Below are positions 41,225 to 53,918 of a stretch of 64,000 bases of DNA, in pieces. Source of the stretch: Pinus tabuliformis (Eukaryota; Streptophyta; Pinopsida; Pinales; Pinaceae). The position numbers and the translations under genes were made by a program. Below the pieces are notes generated by a model. The model had not been told where the DNA came from. It was given only the letters and a program-made list of their open reading frames with translations, and searched no databases. The number at the start of each line of letters is the position of its first letter. Within the stretch, counting starts at the first letter, position 1. The stretch is from NCBI GenBank assembly GCA_031772625.1, contig CM062818.1, forward strand, positions 1,276,754,277 to 1,276,818,276, read 5' to 3'.

Positions 41225-42049
41225 TCATATATACATGGGTAAACTACTAACAAATCTTTGCACCTTGGCTTTTTCTTCCTTAAGGTAGGGCACATAACGA
41301 AGCAGGGAGGTAAAACGATTAATAAACTCGTCCATAGTCTGCTGTCCCAACCGCAAATCGTGGAATTCCTTTGCCTTTTCATCATAAAAGCGCTCGGTCA
41401 GATATCTTTCTTTGAAGTACTTCTGAAACTTTTCCCACGTTATGGTTCGTTCGCTTACCCCCTTGACGATTTTGACCTCTTCCCACCACAGGGTTGCTTT
41501 CCCTTGTAACTGAAAGATAGCCAATCGTGCCTTCAGGTTATGGTCGTATTCATACAGCTGGAAATATTTGTTCATGTTAATTAGCCATGCTTCAGCCGCT
41601 TCCTCTTGTTCCCCATCAAAGTGTGGGGGTTTAATCTTCCGAAATTCTCCCTGTAACTCCACCCTTTGACGTTTTGAGGTCTGTTGTTCGGATGCATTAT
41701 CAGATTGATCCTCTCCTTCTTCCGATTTTTCAGGTTCTGCTTGATAATGTTGCTCCTCCGTCATTCTCTGCTGTTCTGCACTGGGATTGGCTAATGGCGG
41801 GTTCTGCCTTTCAGACAAACTCTTTAAAATTCTTTCTTGCTCCATTGTCAATCGCGCATTATCCTCTCGCAACCGAGCCATCTCATTTTTCAGTTCCTGG
41901 ACTGTTTCTAATATGGCTAAGTTTGTGCTCCGTGTCTCTTCGCCAAGCTGTACCCACAGCTCTGGGTTATCCCTAGGATTTGTTGCAGGTTCCTGGCCTG
42001 CTATCGTTCTGTGCGGAGCACTGCTAGCTCTCTGCATACTTACTGCCAC
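41225..42049 (-). CDS. chromovirus gag (capsid part)
   Basis: This 274-codon frame starts at 42049 shortly after the primer site. A coiled-coil-prone region (ELKNEMARLREDNARLTMEQ) is followed by the retrotransposon gag fold, PPHFDGEQEEAAEAWL, FQLYEYDHNLKARLAIFQL, GKATLWWEEV, and FYDEKAKEFHDLRLGQQTMD. It stops at a TGA (41225-41227). The same frame then continues with gag-like basic Gly/Ser/Lys-rich text, meets a TAG at 41144-41146, and runs into the zinc knuckle and protease without further breaks. The two stops are the only lesions in gag-pol. Confidence 0.9.
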   Translation of the reverse strand: MAVSMQRASSAPHRTIAGQEPATNPRDNPELWVQLGEETRSTNLAILETVQELKNEMARLREDNARLTMEQERILKSLSERQNPPLANPSAEQQRMTEEQHYQAEPEKSEEGEDQSDNASEQQTSKRQRVELQGEFRKIKPPHFDGEQEEAAEAWLINMNKYFQLYEYDHNLKARLAIFQLQGKATLWWEEVKIVKGVSERTITWEKFQKYFKERYLTERFYDEKAKEFHDLRLGQQTMDEFINRFTSLLRYVPYLKEEKAKVQRFVSSLPMYI

Positions 42050-42237
42050 TTATCTAGCGTCTCGCTGTTGTTCTTCTCTTTTTTTTTTGCCTAAAATAAA
42101 GTCAGTAAAATATTTGACACTATTAGTTATTTGTACATCTTAGTACCCGAAAGGGAAAGAGAAAAAAAAATGTTGTGTTTTCTTCCACAATTTAACATGT
42201 TCAGACTTGTCCCAGAGGTCACAGTATGGAAACCTCT

Positions 42238-42249
42238 GCTCTGATACCA
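42238..42249 (-). promoter_or_regulatory. primer binding site, tRNA-iMet type
   Basis: TGGTATCAGAGC on the minus strand, three bases inside the 5' LTR. It is the standard complement to the 3' end of initiator methionine tRNA used by many plant LTR retrotransposons. Confidence 0.9.
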
Positions 42250-43425
42250 ATTTGTCACATACCCGGACACATAAAATATAAAAAAAAAATTACGATAAAG
42301 GTTACAACACCATTTGCTGTTATGGTTCACGTTTAGCATGGACCGATAAGGGTCATGTGTGATATATTCATGGACTGATAAGGTTTATGTATGATATATT
42401 CGTTTGACTTAATGTTCCGCTCCAAACCCATATATGAGACCCACCGCATAAACCTAAGTGTTGCCGGATTAGCAACCCGAGGCAGCTCTGACTGGTAGCA
42501 TCGCTGGCATCATCAGTAGTGAACATATGGACGCGGCATTTATTTCCGCCGGCCTGTTCACGTGAAGGGGGTGTGGTCTGGTGTTAGAAATTACCACCTA
42601 ATTTTGCTGCCTCATTCAACGGTGTGGATGATCCGGAGTGGATCTGAGGGTGGTGATGCCCCCTGACATCACTTCCGGAGATCGATACTATATAGTCATT
42701 TCTCTTCTCGATTCTTCGAGTTTCGGCAAAGCTCGGCGACCCTGCTGTTCTCCGCTCCACCACGCCACAGCCAGTGGATTGATTGAAGTTCTTGCGCCGA
42801 GCGAACACCCCCTCCGCCGAGCGCGCATCCTCATCGCCGAGCGTCCGTTCTGTGCATTATATACATTCGTGACGAATTCTGGAGGTAAGGTTGCAGTCGT
42901 TAACATATGAGTTTTGTTCCTTTTGAGTTTATCGTTCTCGGTTCTCATGATTTCTCCCTTAGGAAACAGTGCTAATGGTTATCCTCTGCCGTGTTAATGT
43001 ATGAATGCAGCTGTCCGCTTCCGAGTTCGATTCAGGGCAAGGAGGTCCTCTTTCAAGGGCTATGGTATACCGACTATTCATCAGGTGCGACCCTTCTCAG
43101 TTTTTGCATGTATTTAGATCTGGGTTAATGTTTTCCCCTCGTTTTTGGTCTTCTATCTGCCGGCAGAGGGTCTCCCTTGTGCCTGGCCGTAGCCCAACCT
43201 TACTCTTCCATGGTTGGATGCAGATGGCGACGGGAGGCTCTTCATTGACCTGCTCCATGTCTTCTCTGTTACATGATATGGGTTCCGGAGAAACCCTAAC
43301 GCTTCCAGTGGTTTCTGGGTTGGAAAGCTTACTAGATTATAAGAACTGTAGTTCAATCTTTAAATCGTTGTAGATTTGAACTGTTATAATGCATATGTAT
43401 CTTTTGGGTTAATTCCGAATGCGAC

Positions 43426-43626
43426 TCTATTGGTTACATTGTTTAGATAATCTTCGGCAAAATCACATAACCAATCTTTTGTCGACGCGTTTCGAACCAA
43501 CCAGTGTGGTTCCACACTGGTTGGTTCGAAACGCGTCGACAAAAGATTGGTTATGTGATTTTGCCGAAGATTATCTAAACAATGTTATGGATCACAGAAG
43601 TCTAAATTCCTTATCTATTGGTTACA
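43426..43626. repeat. 13-bp direct repeats bounding the palindromic insertion
   Basis: TCTATTGGTTACA occurs at 43426-43438 and 43614-43626. The left LTR has it once (around 35595-35607), followed directly by GTCGTTGGG. The insert between the repeats is 175 bp (150-bp palindrome less overlap, plus about 28 unique bases). Confidence 0.9.
43436..43585. repeat. 150-bp palindrome within the right LTR
   Basis: The left arm 43436-43509 and right arm 43512-43585 are exact reverse complements over 74 bp, with only TT between them. The outer ends read ACATTGTTTAGATAAT and ATTATCTAAACAATGT, and the centre is CCAGTGTGG-TT-CCACACTGG. It is absent from the left LTR. The surrounding insertion is bounded by a 13-bp direct repeat. 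Confidence 0.95.
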
Positions 43627-45347
43627 GTCGTTGGGTTCCAGACCCATTTGCTTCCGGTAAACGGATTGTTACAGCCTTGCGGCCATTATCTATTTTGGCT
43701 TTAAATCTCTGTATTTATTTTCATGTTAGATTGCGAGTTTTTTTCTTTTAAAAGAATTGTATGGGTTCTGTCACATGAATACTGCACAAATTTGCAATAA
43801 AGATCACTGTTTGGGAATCGTATTGTTTATTCTTCTGGTGTTTGGTAGAGATTCATGTATGATCATATATACTCGTTCAGCAAGGACTCTCATTACATTT
43901 TTTTTTGTATGAGTATTTATGGATGCTTCACGGGGTAAAGTAATGGTCTCGGTCGTTTCGACCTTATGCCTACTGTGTATAAGTGAGTAGGCTGATCATT
44001 TTTTTGTTCATGCCAACGAGCCTGGATGGTTTCTCAGTTCCATAGCTCATTTTATATCGCTGTTTTTTTAAATAATTCTTTGATTTAATAGTCTAATTGC
44101 TACTCGACTTATTTCAAGATTTGCTTAGATGATGACTTAAATATAGTTCCGATTCCTGCTCCATGAGATTTCGGGTTGCAGGGGTGTGCGGTCGTATTTC
44201 AGGTGTTCACTACATATTTAGGTACTCATTATTCACAATATGATTGCGGAACTGTTCTGTACCACAGGAGTTTACCCGGCTCTAAGGGTTATGTTTTATT
44301 TCTTTACTTTCTAGTTAAGCAACCTTTCTCGGTTTCCTTGTTATGCAGCCACAGACTGCCATACCCCTTTCTAGACCTATCTTGTATCCTGAGCTCGGTA
44401 CAAATCTCGGGGAGATACTATCTTTTCATGTAATAAGTTTGAGTTATTGTTATTATCATTCCGCTCCATTGTGCTATTATCGGTAGTTTCCTTAATTCTG
44501 ACAAGACTCTCTTCTAAACTACTCAGGAAACAGTTTCACTAACCACTCTGTTCACAGTCGGTGTTTTAGTCTTATCTTTGTTCCTGTGTGCGTTGACAAC
44601 GAGACTGTAAACCTCAACCGTCCAGGTTTCTGTCCAGCACTGTTTCTTATCCCTTATCCCTGTACAGAGTACAAGAATACAATTTCCTGTGCCCAAACAA
44701 CTATTGTTTGCAGACCTTCTAGTGCAGCAATAGGAAGTAACAGTTGTATCTTTCAAGGAAACAAATAACTTATATAACATACAGATAACTTGCAGATGCT
44801 TAAGGGTTTAGTTTACTTACCTGGTCGTTGCCAGCTCTTTAATCCCTTAGTAGATCACCTGCAGAATCTGTGCATATCTGTTTAACCACCCATCCATGAG
44901 ACTCGTCCTTCAAGACCAAAGTCTCCCCCCAAGCTTTCTCTTGCTGGATCACTATCCTCAGCAAGGTTGCACTTCGTGCTCGACTATCTGGTCCTTACCA
45001 GACTTAGTCTTTTCGTGTTCCTTTTCTTTTTTATCTCTCTCTCTCTGCCTGTCCCTACAGCGCAGATTTTTGCCAACCCCCTTCCCTTTTTCCCTGGAGA
45101 CCTTTCCAGTTAGGGAAGGTGGTTATATGCAGTTTTGATAACTGACTTTCTTTACCAATTCCCTCTCGGGAGTTGCCAACACTATCATAAGTATTTCTTT
45201 ATTGGAATATTTTTAATGCACATATAAAATAGAAAGAAATACTATTAAGGTTTTTCTTTTAAAAACAAACAGTCTTCCATTGTTATCTTAATTCTGTCTT
45301 TTACCACAGTAAGATTTAAATATTTACATTTTCCCGGGGTCATCACA

Positions 45348-45352
45348 GGCAT
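45348..45352. repeat. target site duplication of chromovirus, right
   Basis: GGCAT, identical to 34416-34420. Confidence 0.85.
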
Positions 45353-45817
45353 GATCCTCATTCCAGTTTTTATTTAGATTCAATTTTTTATTTCAATTTT
45401 ATTTTGGTGTAAGAAAATAATTTAATTCCTTTAGAATCCAAATATCACCTCAAAATGTCCAATGTTGGCGATACTAATCACAGAACGCACATCAAGAAAT
45501 ACATTATTCAATGAGAATGAGAAGCCGAAAATATATATATGAATGAATCAACACTTGCATATGATTATTGTCATTGGTACTGCTACTAAGAGGTCTGCAC
45601 AAGAAATAGATGAAAGGGATTATTAAGCCCTAATAGGGTTATATCTACCTTTGTGAGAAAAATTGAAGGATGATAAGGTTTTCTCCATTCAACACTGATC
45701 CACGTTGTAAGACACCAACCTCAGATGGAACATAGTAAAAAAATAATTTACCAATTTTAAATAAAGGAGCAGACCTATCTACATAATAAAGGAGCAAACT
45801 TATTTATAAAATATATT

Positions 45818-45848
<31 letters not shown>

Positions 45849-46040
45849 TATTATTATTATTATAATGATAATGATAATTGAATGAGAAAGTGAATATTGG
45901 TGACAAAAGTTTTGGTAATGAAAGGCAATGAATGACAAGCTTACTTCTGTTTTAGGTTGGTAATTTAAATTTAGAATTTACCCAAACCAGCCCAGTGCTT
46001 AATACACCTAGATTTTGCCCAAGATGTTTTGAATGAATGA
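45353..46040. other. no gene seen, TAA/TTA microsatellite
   Basis: AT-rich spacer. (TAA)n followed by (TTA)n at about 45826-45861 forms a short self-complementary stretch. Confidence 0.45.
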
Positions 46041-46190
46041 CTTTTACGTCATGGAATGCCTTAATTGTACGCCCCATCACTCTCTATTACCTTTACATCA
46101 TGGAATGCCTTAATTGAACACCCCATCACCCTCTATTACCTTTACATCATAGAATACCTTAATTGTACACCTCATCACCCTCTATTCTAG
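46041..46190. repeat. 49-50-bp minisatellite, three copies
   Basis: CTTTTACGTCATGGAATGCC at 46041, CTTTACATCATGGAATGCC at 46091 and TTTACATCATAGAATACC at 46141 each lead into TTAATTG.AC.CC.CATCAC and CTCTATT. Confidence 0.8.
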
Positions 46191-46474
46191 GCGTTGAGAA
46201 CAAATTTAAAATAATTTTTAATTTGAGATTGGAGGTTTTTGTGAGAAGATAAATTTTGATCTTGCATTTCCAGAATACTCGCTTGAAATATTTTTGGTGG
46301 AAGTTTCTAGTCATCTCTATCCTGAAAATGTTCTAGTCATCTTTGTCTTGAAAATGGGCCACACTTATGGCTCCAAACCTTGACTAAAATATTTCAATAT
46401 GAGTAGTGTGGAAATGCAAGATCAAAATAAATTTTAAATGAAAATAATGTCATAATAAACTAGAAGATATGCAA

Positions 46475-46479
<5 letters not shown>

Positions 46480-46537
<58 letters not shown>
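46480..46537. repeat. (AT)n microsatellite, 58 bp
   Basis: Uninterrupted alternating A and T. Confidence 0.95.
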
Positions 46538-46539
<2 letters not shown>

Positions 46540-47391
46540 TATTAGCTACCCAATTTATCACTGAAATTCAAGAAAACTACTTCTTTATTCTTTCATTAGA
46601 GTTTACAGAGTGTCTCTTGCCTCTCGAGTAAAGTGATAAGGATTTTATCATTAAATTTAAAACCAGTCTTCGAATCTATCTTGTGCCTAGAGTGATCAAA
46701 TCCCTTACAAAACAAACATTTCCCCAAAATTATTAAATCTAATAATATTAATATAAGATAAATATTAATATATTAATTTAAATATTATAATATTAATATT
46801 AATCTTTTAATATTAATATTAGATTTAATGATGTTTTTTTACATGGCATGATAATAAAATTTATAATAAAACTTGGTTTCAAATATTACAATTTTCAACT
46901 TGAAATATTTATGCCTTTAAAGATTTTAATATATTTATAAGATATGGTTCTTCTTTTTAAAAATTAATTTTATAAATATTTAATTAAAAAAATATTAAAA
47001 AATTTAGAGCAAGATTTTTTATTCTGTATTGTAATTTTTTTTATCTATATGATTATTTTTATTTTTGTTTTGGGTAGACATTAATTTTTATATTATTATT
47101 ATTATTTTATTAGAAAAGTAACATGCTTACACATCCCTACTAACTTGTAAAATGCAACTCTTACTCAATAATTCATATTATATTATATTAAAATATTCAT
47201 CATCACTTTTTTTTAATATATACATCAAATATTATATTAAAATATACATCATCAAATTAAAATTATTTTAAAATAAACAATATACATCGTAAAATATATT
47301 AATTTTAAATCAAATAAATGCACCGTCCAATATAAGATTTTAGACATTAAATAACAAGATGCTTAGCTCGGCCAAGAAACGAAGCCATCAT
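46538..47391. other. AT-rich spacer
   Basis: No gene is seen. TTTATCACTGAAATTCAAGAAAA near 46556 repeats text at 4313 and 4811. Confidence 0.4.
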
Positions 47392-48000
47392 TTTCTAAAC
47401 ATTTATTAAAAACGAGAGGTTTGGCGCATATTTCAACTCTGGAACTGACCATTCCCCACCGACCAATAAATGAATATACTCTGCCATGTGTCGATATGGC
47501 CTTTTATATTATAATAATGAATCTTTCTGCGATTACAGCTCATATTCCCCAAGCTGGTGACGTAACTCGGTACATGCCATTTGAGAGCCTTTTGACCAAC
47601 CAAATGTACAGCCACAACATAAGATTCCCTCTGCTGACAAGGACACTAATCCCGAATTCTTAAGTGATGTGGCATGGAAAAGGGTGCAGGTTCTAAAGTT
47701 CCTTGCTTTGTGTTTTACGCTGTCGTATTTGTGGAAAGTATAAATGCAGAACAACACCCAATAGGGCAAAGCAAATAGTCGAGCAGTGGGACCTCTCACG
47801 TGTCTTCCAAGCTGGGTCCTGACAGATCAGATGGTCGGTCAGCGTGCCAAGAAGGCCGTCCGTCAGGTGGGCCCGCTAACCTTTCGACGGCCGTGGGTTA
47901 CTTTAGTTAAAGATACCTCGGCTTTCTCTAAGTTGATAATTTAGATTTCTTTTCTTAAATCAATTAAATATTTATATTAATTCTATTATTATTATTTTGT
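47392..48000. repeat. dispersed repeat, uninterrupted copy
   Basis: This is the same unit as 30440-30620 plus 32259-32660, without the hAT insertion: the junction reads GTAACTCGGTACATGCCATT. It has a CTTTTATATTATAATAATGA promoter-like stretch. Short frames are not conserved between the copies, so it is not treated as a gene. Confidence 0.7.
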
Positions 48001-51000
48001 GTACGAAAAATAATTTAATTTCTTTCCAGCCGGAGCTTTAAAAAGTCTGCGAAGACAATGAAATCTTTAAATTTGATCGGATCCGAGGTGGCACATCGAA
48101 TCACAAGGAAAACACTTTACGGCGTAGACTAGTGCACACATGGAAGAGCATCATTCTCCTTAATTTTGGAAAGAATGGTCAGATTTGCTTAGCTCACCCA
48201 ACTGAACTTCTTCCGGAACGCAACTTTATATTTAGTTTAATAAGCGGAATAGATTAAATGAACTTTCTAACATCAATCTCTTTTTTTTTTTTTAAATAAA
48301 AATAATTTTACCTTTTTAATTTTAATAAAATAGATTGAATATTTTTAAGAGATGAGTATGAATACAGATGACATAAAGGATTATATGGGAAATAAAATAG
48401 GTAATTATAAGAAAAGGTAAAAAAATTATGAGAAAATGTAATTTTGAAATGAGATAAATTAATAAATAATTAAATATATAACATTAAAATTTTGATTTTT
48501 TGTAAAATGTATTTCAAATTTCAAAATGTTTCGATATATAATTATAATAATATCACTTTAAAAAAAATTAGTTAAAAAGATTTAAAAATATAAATTTGAA
48601 TTTTTTTTCAATTTATAATGAGTATTAAGTTATTTAGAGGCACATCTAGGTTAGATTAATTTAAAATTAAAATTTTGAACGAGTCAATTTTTAGCCCAAT
48701 AACATATTATCTTTATCAAATCTCACATATGATTTTATTATTTAAGAGTTAGATGCTCATGGTGACTTGTGAATAAATAAGCTTTAAATCAACAGATAAA
48801 TAAATATTAATTGATTTAATATTGAAAGTACTTGTAACTTTTGGAGTAATTGATTTAATATTGAAAGTACTTGTAACTTTTACTCCAAAGACAATAAATT
48901 TTAAAAATCTTACCAAATTTAGATGCATAATAAATGGACCAATCTTTATGGTAGGTAGAAAAATGTATAAGTTATTTTGTCAATAATTTATATGTATATA
49001 TAAATATTGACGAATTTTTCACTGTGAATTCTTGGCTATATTTTACAAAATTATAAAAACATTGTAAAATCTTAGCTAATCCTTGATAATGTATACAAAC
49101 ATATATATTAATAAGGAAAAAATAAAAAAAACTATAATAGGTTCATTTTCCATGTTGCTAAAAGAAAACATCATGGGTAATTTTGTTTGAAGTTCTTCCT
49201 ATACATTGTTCCAAATCATTTTGCATGTTTATGTCATATTTTACCAGAAAGGTCTTATTACATCCCAAAAGAAACTAGTTTGAGAGGCACCCCAAAGGTG
49301 TGCTATGTTGAACAAAAGAGGCTCTTTTGCTAAGACTTGTTCTTGACACATCCAAACAACTCAATTATATTATGTGTAACTATTGTTGTAGAGGTTTCAC
49401 ATGAAAATAAGTTCTATCAATAACTATACCAAAATCATAAATCCTTACATCAAATTCTTTTGGTTTCTTATACATTACTTGTCTCCAAGGTAGATATTTC
49501 TCCAATTACTTGACTTCACATAAACCAACAACTTGCTTCCTCACCATATGTAGGCATTTCACCTCCTTTTAGGATCGTAATTGCACCTTATTCTATAGTT
49601 CACAGCTCTAATAGTGTTCAATTGGAAAATAATTCCTTCAAATTGCACAAAATGAAAAATGAAATTGAATGGAAGATAAATCTACATTCACACTTAATTT
49701 CCTACATGATAAACAAAAGGTAATAACACAAATTCATTAAAAAGTTACAATTGGTGAGTTAAAAAATATAACACATAAATTTAAACAATAGTCTCTACAT
49801 ATTCAGTACTTGGAAAAACATGTCACAAAAAAATCATCATTACTTCAAGAATGATAGTGCACTAAACAGTATATCATTCTAAATATGTAATAACTCATTA
49901 CATGTGATGTTTTTTTAGTTTTGGCATCAAAATTATAATTGCATTAGAAGAATGTCAGTCTCATAATAATAGGTCTCGTACAATGAGCACATAGGAACCT
50001 AATGCATAGAGTTTTTTCTCTTAGCTTAGCTACACAGAGCTCATTTTTCTTTCTTAAAAACCAAGAAATATTTTCGAAGAAAATATAAAATAAACATAGT
50101 AGACTCTAAAAGGTGAAGACTCTTTAGTCAGAACAAAAATTGAAAGTATGTAAAAAATAAAATAAAATAAACTTTCTTTGAATAATCAAATATATAAATA
50201 AAATAATAATTATTATGGAAAGCACATTAAATGTCGATAGGATAATTAAAGTTATTTATTAATCCTAATATCATAATTTTCTCAAATAAACATGACAAAA
50301 AGATAAACACGGGGATTTTTCACCCAACAAAGGTCTTTAACTTTAACGGAAACCCTTAAATACATAAAAATAAGATGAAACCAATTATGTCGCAACAAAA
50401 TTTCAATTTAACATCAAATGAGAACTAAAGTATTAAACATATCATAATTTTTAACCAAACTAAACCCAAAATTTTCAAACTTGGGAAAATGCTCCAAATG
50501 AAACAAATGAAAGAAACAAACAATCCATTAAAAGTGATTTTAAAAAAAACTTGATCTAATTGAAATGAACCCATTCTGGCTTAGCAAAAGTATTTTTAAA
50601 TGGGTTATTTATCCTTTAATACTCAAAAGCTATCTATGTGAAAATATATATACTCAAGTCATCAAATTCTAACTTCATTTTCTATTACAAATAAGAAAGA
50701 TATAAAGTATTAGTTAATTATTAGCACATCAATCTTAATAAAATTTACATCAAGGACCATGGCTTTAATGTTACCTGAAAAAATCAAACTATTGAACTTG
50801 TTCTTACCTCAAATGCAATCTCAAATTGGCATATAGTAATCTTGTTATGATAAATAATTTCGAACCTGTACCAAAAATAGAGGAACAACAAATTCAATAA
50901 AATAACATAATCACATCATTGGAATTATTCCATTCACTATTCCTTACACTACCACTGGAACATGTATGTGAAAATAAGTGTTCCCTAGGCCTTCATATAT

Positions 51001-51009
51001 ATTGGATTA
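48001..51009. other. AT-rich region, no supported gene
   Basis: A 39-bp tandem duplication lies at 48811-48888 (TTGATTTAATATTGAAAGTA twice). Otherwise there are long A/T tracts and short frames without domains. Protein-like text on the minus strand near 49400-49500 could not be assigned. Confidence 0.4.
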
Positions 51010-53570
51010 GATAAAATCTTGTGGTATATCAATTTCCCAATTCTCATTGTGGTCCTCATTTTCTTCATTCTGAACACAATCTTTTCCAAAGGGACTATCA
51101 TTTTGAGCCTCCAAACTATTATGTTCCATATCAAGTTCATTAGAGGAGTTTGTTATATTGATTTCACCCATTCTATCACAATCTTATTTCCAAAGAGCTA
51201 GTGCTCTTTCATAGGGAAATTGTTGATGTCATACTTTTTTACATATAATCTTAAGCATGTTTCCATATGTTTATCAAGCTTTTTCCTCAACTTTGACTTT
51301 AAAAATGATATTGCAATAAAAATCCTTGCATCCTCCACTGATCCCAGAATCAAGGCTTGAGAAAAATATGCTAATTTTAAATATTCTAATATATTTTCTT
51401 GTAAGTATTAGCTATGACCTAAAATAGTCTATACTCTTTTTATTATATCATACTCTAGAAGATTCTCCAAAATAGTGAATCATTTCCACATTGTTTCAAC
51501 AAAGTGTGTGGCTTGTTGAAATAATTTTGATGAATCCAAAATACCATGAACCTATTCTCCATGTATTTGGACCTTATAATAAAAGTGATGCACCAAAGTT
51601 TTTAATTTAGCCATAAAATCATGTTCTAAAGTGTTTTGACATTGTTGGTTATTCCAATGTTGAGTATACACCACAAACATGGTCTCTAGCTATTCATCTT
51701 GAGGAAATTGTTCTCTTATCTCTGATGTTAGTGATTGTGCAATTTTTTTCAAGTTGTGTCTTATTAAAATGGAAACATTATCGAGTAGGTACCTTGAAAT
51801 GAGACACTCTTTGGTGAATTTCCATGTCTTATCAATACAATGAAAGGGAACCATATACCCATGCATTGTCATACATAAAATCCCTTTTCCATCAAACTTC
51901 AATTTTTTTTAGTATTTTCTATATTGATGATTGTATTTCAATTTGTAAACCATGGACCTATAAAAGAATTTGACATCGTATAAAAATTATCCAATTAAAG
52001 ACATGCTAATTTTCTTGCATTTGTGTATTTTGCAATGTACGTTGTGCAAGTTTGAGATATTTTCAGAAGAACATTAATTTCACCTAGCATAGGAAGAATT
52101 CCACTCAATGTTAATATTGTCTCTGTGTTAGTTAATTGAAAGAGAATATCTCAAGCTTTGTCTACACTTAATCGACGTTCATACATCACCCCTACAAATA
52201 ATTGATACTCATAACATAGTCTTTCAAATGGTTCTTTCAATGAGAACCATCTTGTATTGACATATTTTAGTAGCTTGTTTCCATTCATAACATCGTAATT
52301 TTTTTTGAAACTATGAAAATCATTTGGGACTATGACGAAATCATGCATAAGCCTTTCATTCAAGAAGTTTAAATTTTGAAATCGATGAAAACTTGCTTAC
52401 TATTTCAAGATTCATACTATGAGCCATACAAGGAATATTTAGCATATATGGTGAAGCTGGTAGTTGTTGTTTAACAAAAATGTCACTTCTTTATCCTTGT
52501 GTCACTGATGCTCCTTTTTCTCTAACACATACCAACTTTTTTGAAATCATTAAATTATCCATGCCACCAATTTCCTTCAAACTATTAATAGCAAGTTCAT
52601 AAATATTTTAAGTTGTAGAATTCTCCCTCATTTTATGAATCCCAAGTAGATGTGAATGCCTAATATGGTCATTAACCATATAGATACTTATGCATATTCA
52701 TGAAGTATTATCAAGAGTTGTAACCCCATCCAATGGCATTGACAAAAACATAGCATTTGAAATCTTTTGTTTTATATCATTCTTTTCTGCTTGAGCTAAA
52801 TATATTTCCCATAACCAACCATCTGCTATAGGCCAATGTGAAGGTGGAAAATTTGACATCTTAAGAAAATATAGGTATTTCATGTAATGTGGATAATATG
52901 TCATTAGATGGCATTTAGATAAGATATGAAATATGATGCTTAATTGTGTCATGTTGGATAACAAATTTCTTTCCACTATCTTTCCAAATAGAGTTTTGAT
53001 GGTTCCTCCACTTGCCTCAAGCCTTCCTCTACTTATTAAATATTTATTATAATCATCTTCAAATTTGACATGTCAGTGTTCCTTAGAATATCTGATAATA
53101 TACATTTTCTCCTCAATATTTACAATTTTCTTCTCATACATCTTTCTTGCATGCTTCTCTATGGTATCTAACTTATTTTGAAATTTCACTTCTTTACCAG
53201 TTTTCCAACTACATGCATTACATCTAACTTCTCATGGACTTTCATTCTCATTTTTTGAGGTACTTTTTTAATATATGGATATCATGAGACCCAATCTTCT
53301 TGCAAGTTTCTTCCTATATCCCATTGACCTTTTTTCACTTTTCTGTGTATGTGTTTTATCCTTTCCCAAAGAAAAACCTTCATCATCTTCATTTTCAATT
53401 TCTAGTGAAAATGCATTTATATCACTTTGATCACTATAGGAACATATTCTCTCATTTGTTATCTTGGATATAGATTCATTATCACAAGAGTTGGCATCTC
53501 CTTCAGTGATAGATTGTTCAAATGACCTCAAAGCATGAAGAGAATGTGGATCTTTGGATTGAGGCTTTTG
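51010..53570 (-). pseudogene. decayed hAT-like (DUF4371-type) transposase
   Basis: Broken minus-strand frames line up in a plausible order. An acidic N-terminal region lies at 53531-53268. A block at 52976-52698 reads HWPIADGWLWEIY and ISNAMFLSMPLDGVTTLDN, like the 'siDesTDis' strand of hAT-related transposases. Another at 52363-52151 reads LLKYVNTRWFSLKEPFERLC, the conserved TRW-W/S-L helix. Then come ETILTLSGILPMLGEINVLLKI and a C-terminal block (DARIFIAISFLKSKL) near 51350-51210 with an acidic tail. Many stops and frameshifts interrupt it. The assignment to hAT/ZNF862-like transposases is by motif pattern only. Confidence 0.45.
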
Positions 53571-53918
53571 AAAGTATGATAAAACATATTTTTGTTGTAA
53601 TGTTTCTTCTCACAATAAGTGTTTTACATCTCACCTAATATTCCACAATTGAAATTTCAAATCTATTTAGAAACCAAAAATAAAACATACATAGGAAAAT
53701 AATATAAAATTAGTACATTTCCTTCCAAGCATGGAATATATGTATGTATTTATACTTATTATAATTTTCATGAAACCAAATTCTATGACAAAACATGCAT
53801 AGAAAAATAAAAGGCATAAAAAATAAGTTTGCATCAAGAAAAAGTCATTAAGACAAAGGGTTGATGGCAGAGGAATTAAGAAAGGAAGAATCAATTACAA
53901 AGTATAGAAACTTCAATT
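53571..53918. other. no gene seen
   Basis: AT-rich flank between the transposase relic and the SINE. Confidence 0.35.

Larger units (their letters stand above)
34421..45347 (-). mobile_element. complete Ty3/gypsy chromovirus, 10.9 kb
   Basis: LTRs of 2903 and 3095 bp begin TGT and end ACA, a GGCAT duplication flanks the element, and both a tRNA primer site and a polypurine tract sit where the minus-strand orientation requires. Gag, protease, reverse transcriptase, RNase H, integrase and chromodomain are encoded in the standard Ty3/gypsy order. Very long LTRs, an initiator-Met primer site and a C-terminal chromodomain suggest the Tekay/Del group of plant chromoviruses (inference). Gag-pol is one frame with only two stop codons, so the copy is recently inactivated. 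Confidence 0.92.
42253..45347 (-). repeat. right LTR (5' LTR of the element)
   Basis: 3095 bp, aligning with the left LTR from TGTCACATACCCGG to GGGGTCATCACA. The length difference is almost wholly one 188-bp insertion at 43439-43626 that carries a long palindrome. Being the 5' LTR on the minus strand, it would contain the promoter. Confidence 0.92.

Noticed and set aside
49300..49560. Copia or LINE coding relic on the minus strand
   Set aside because: The text is protein-like in places but matches no motif I can name, so no call is made.
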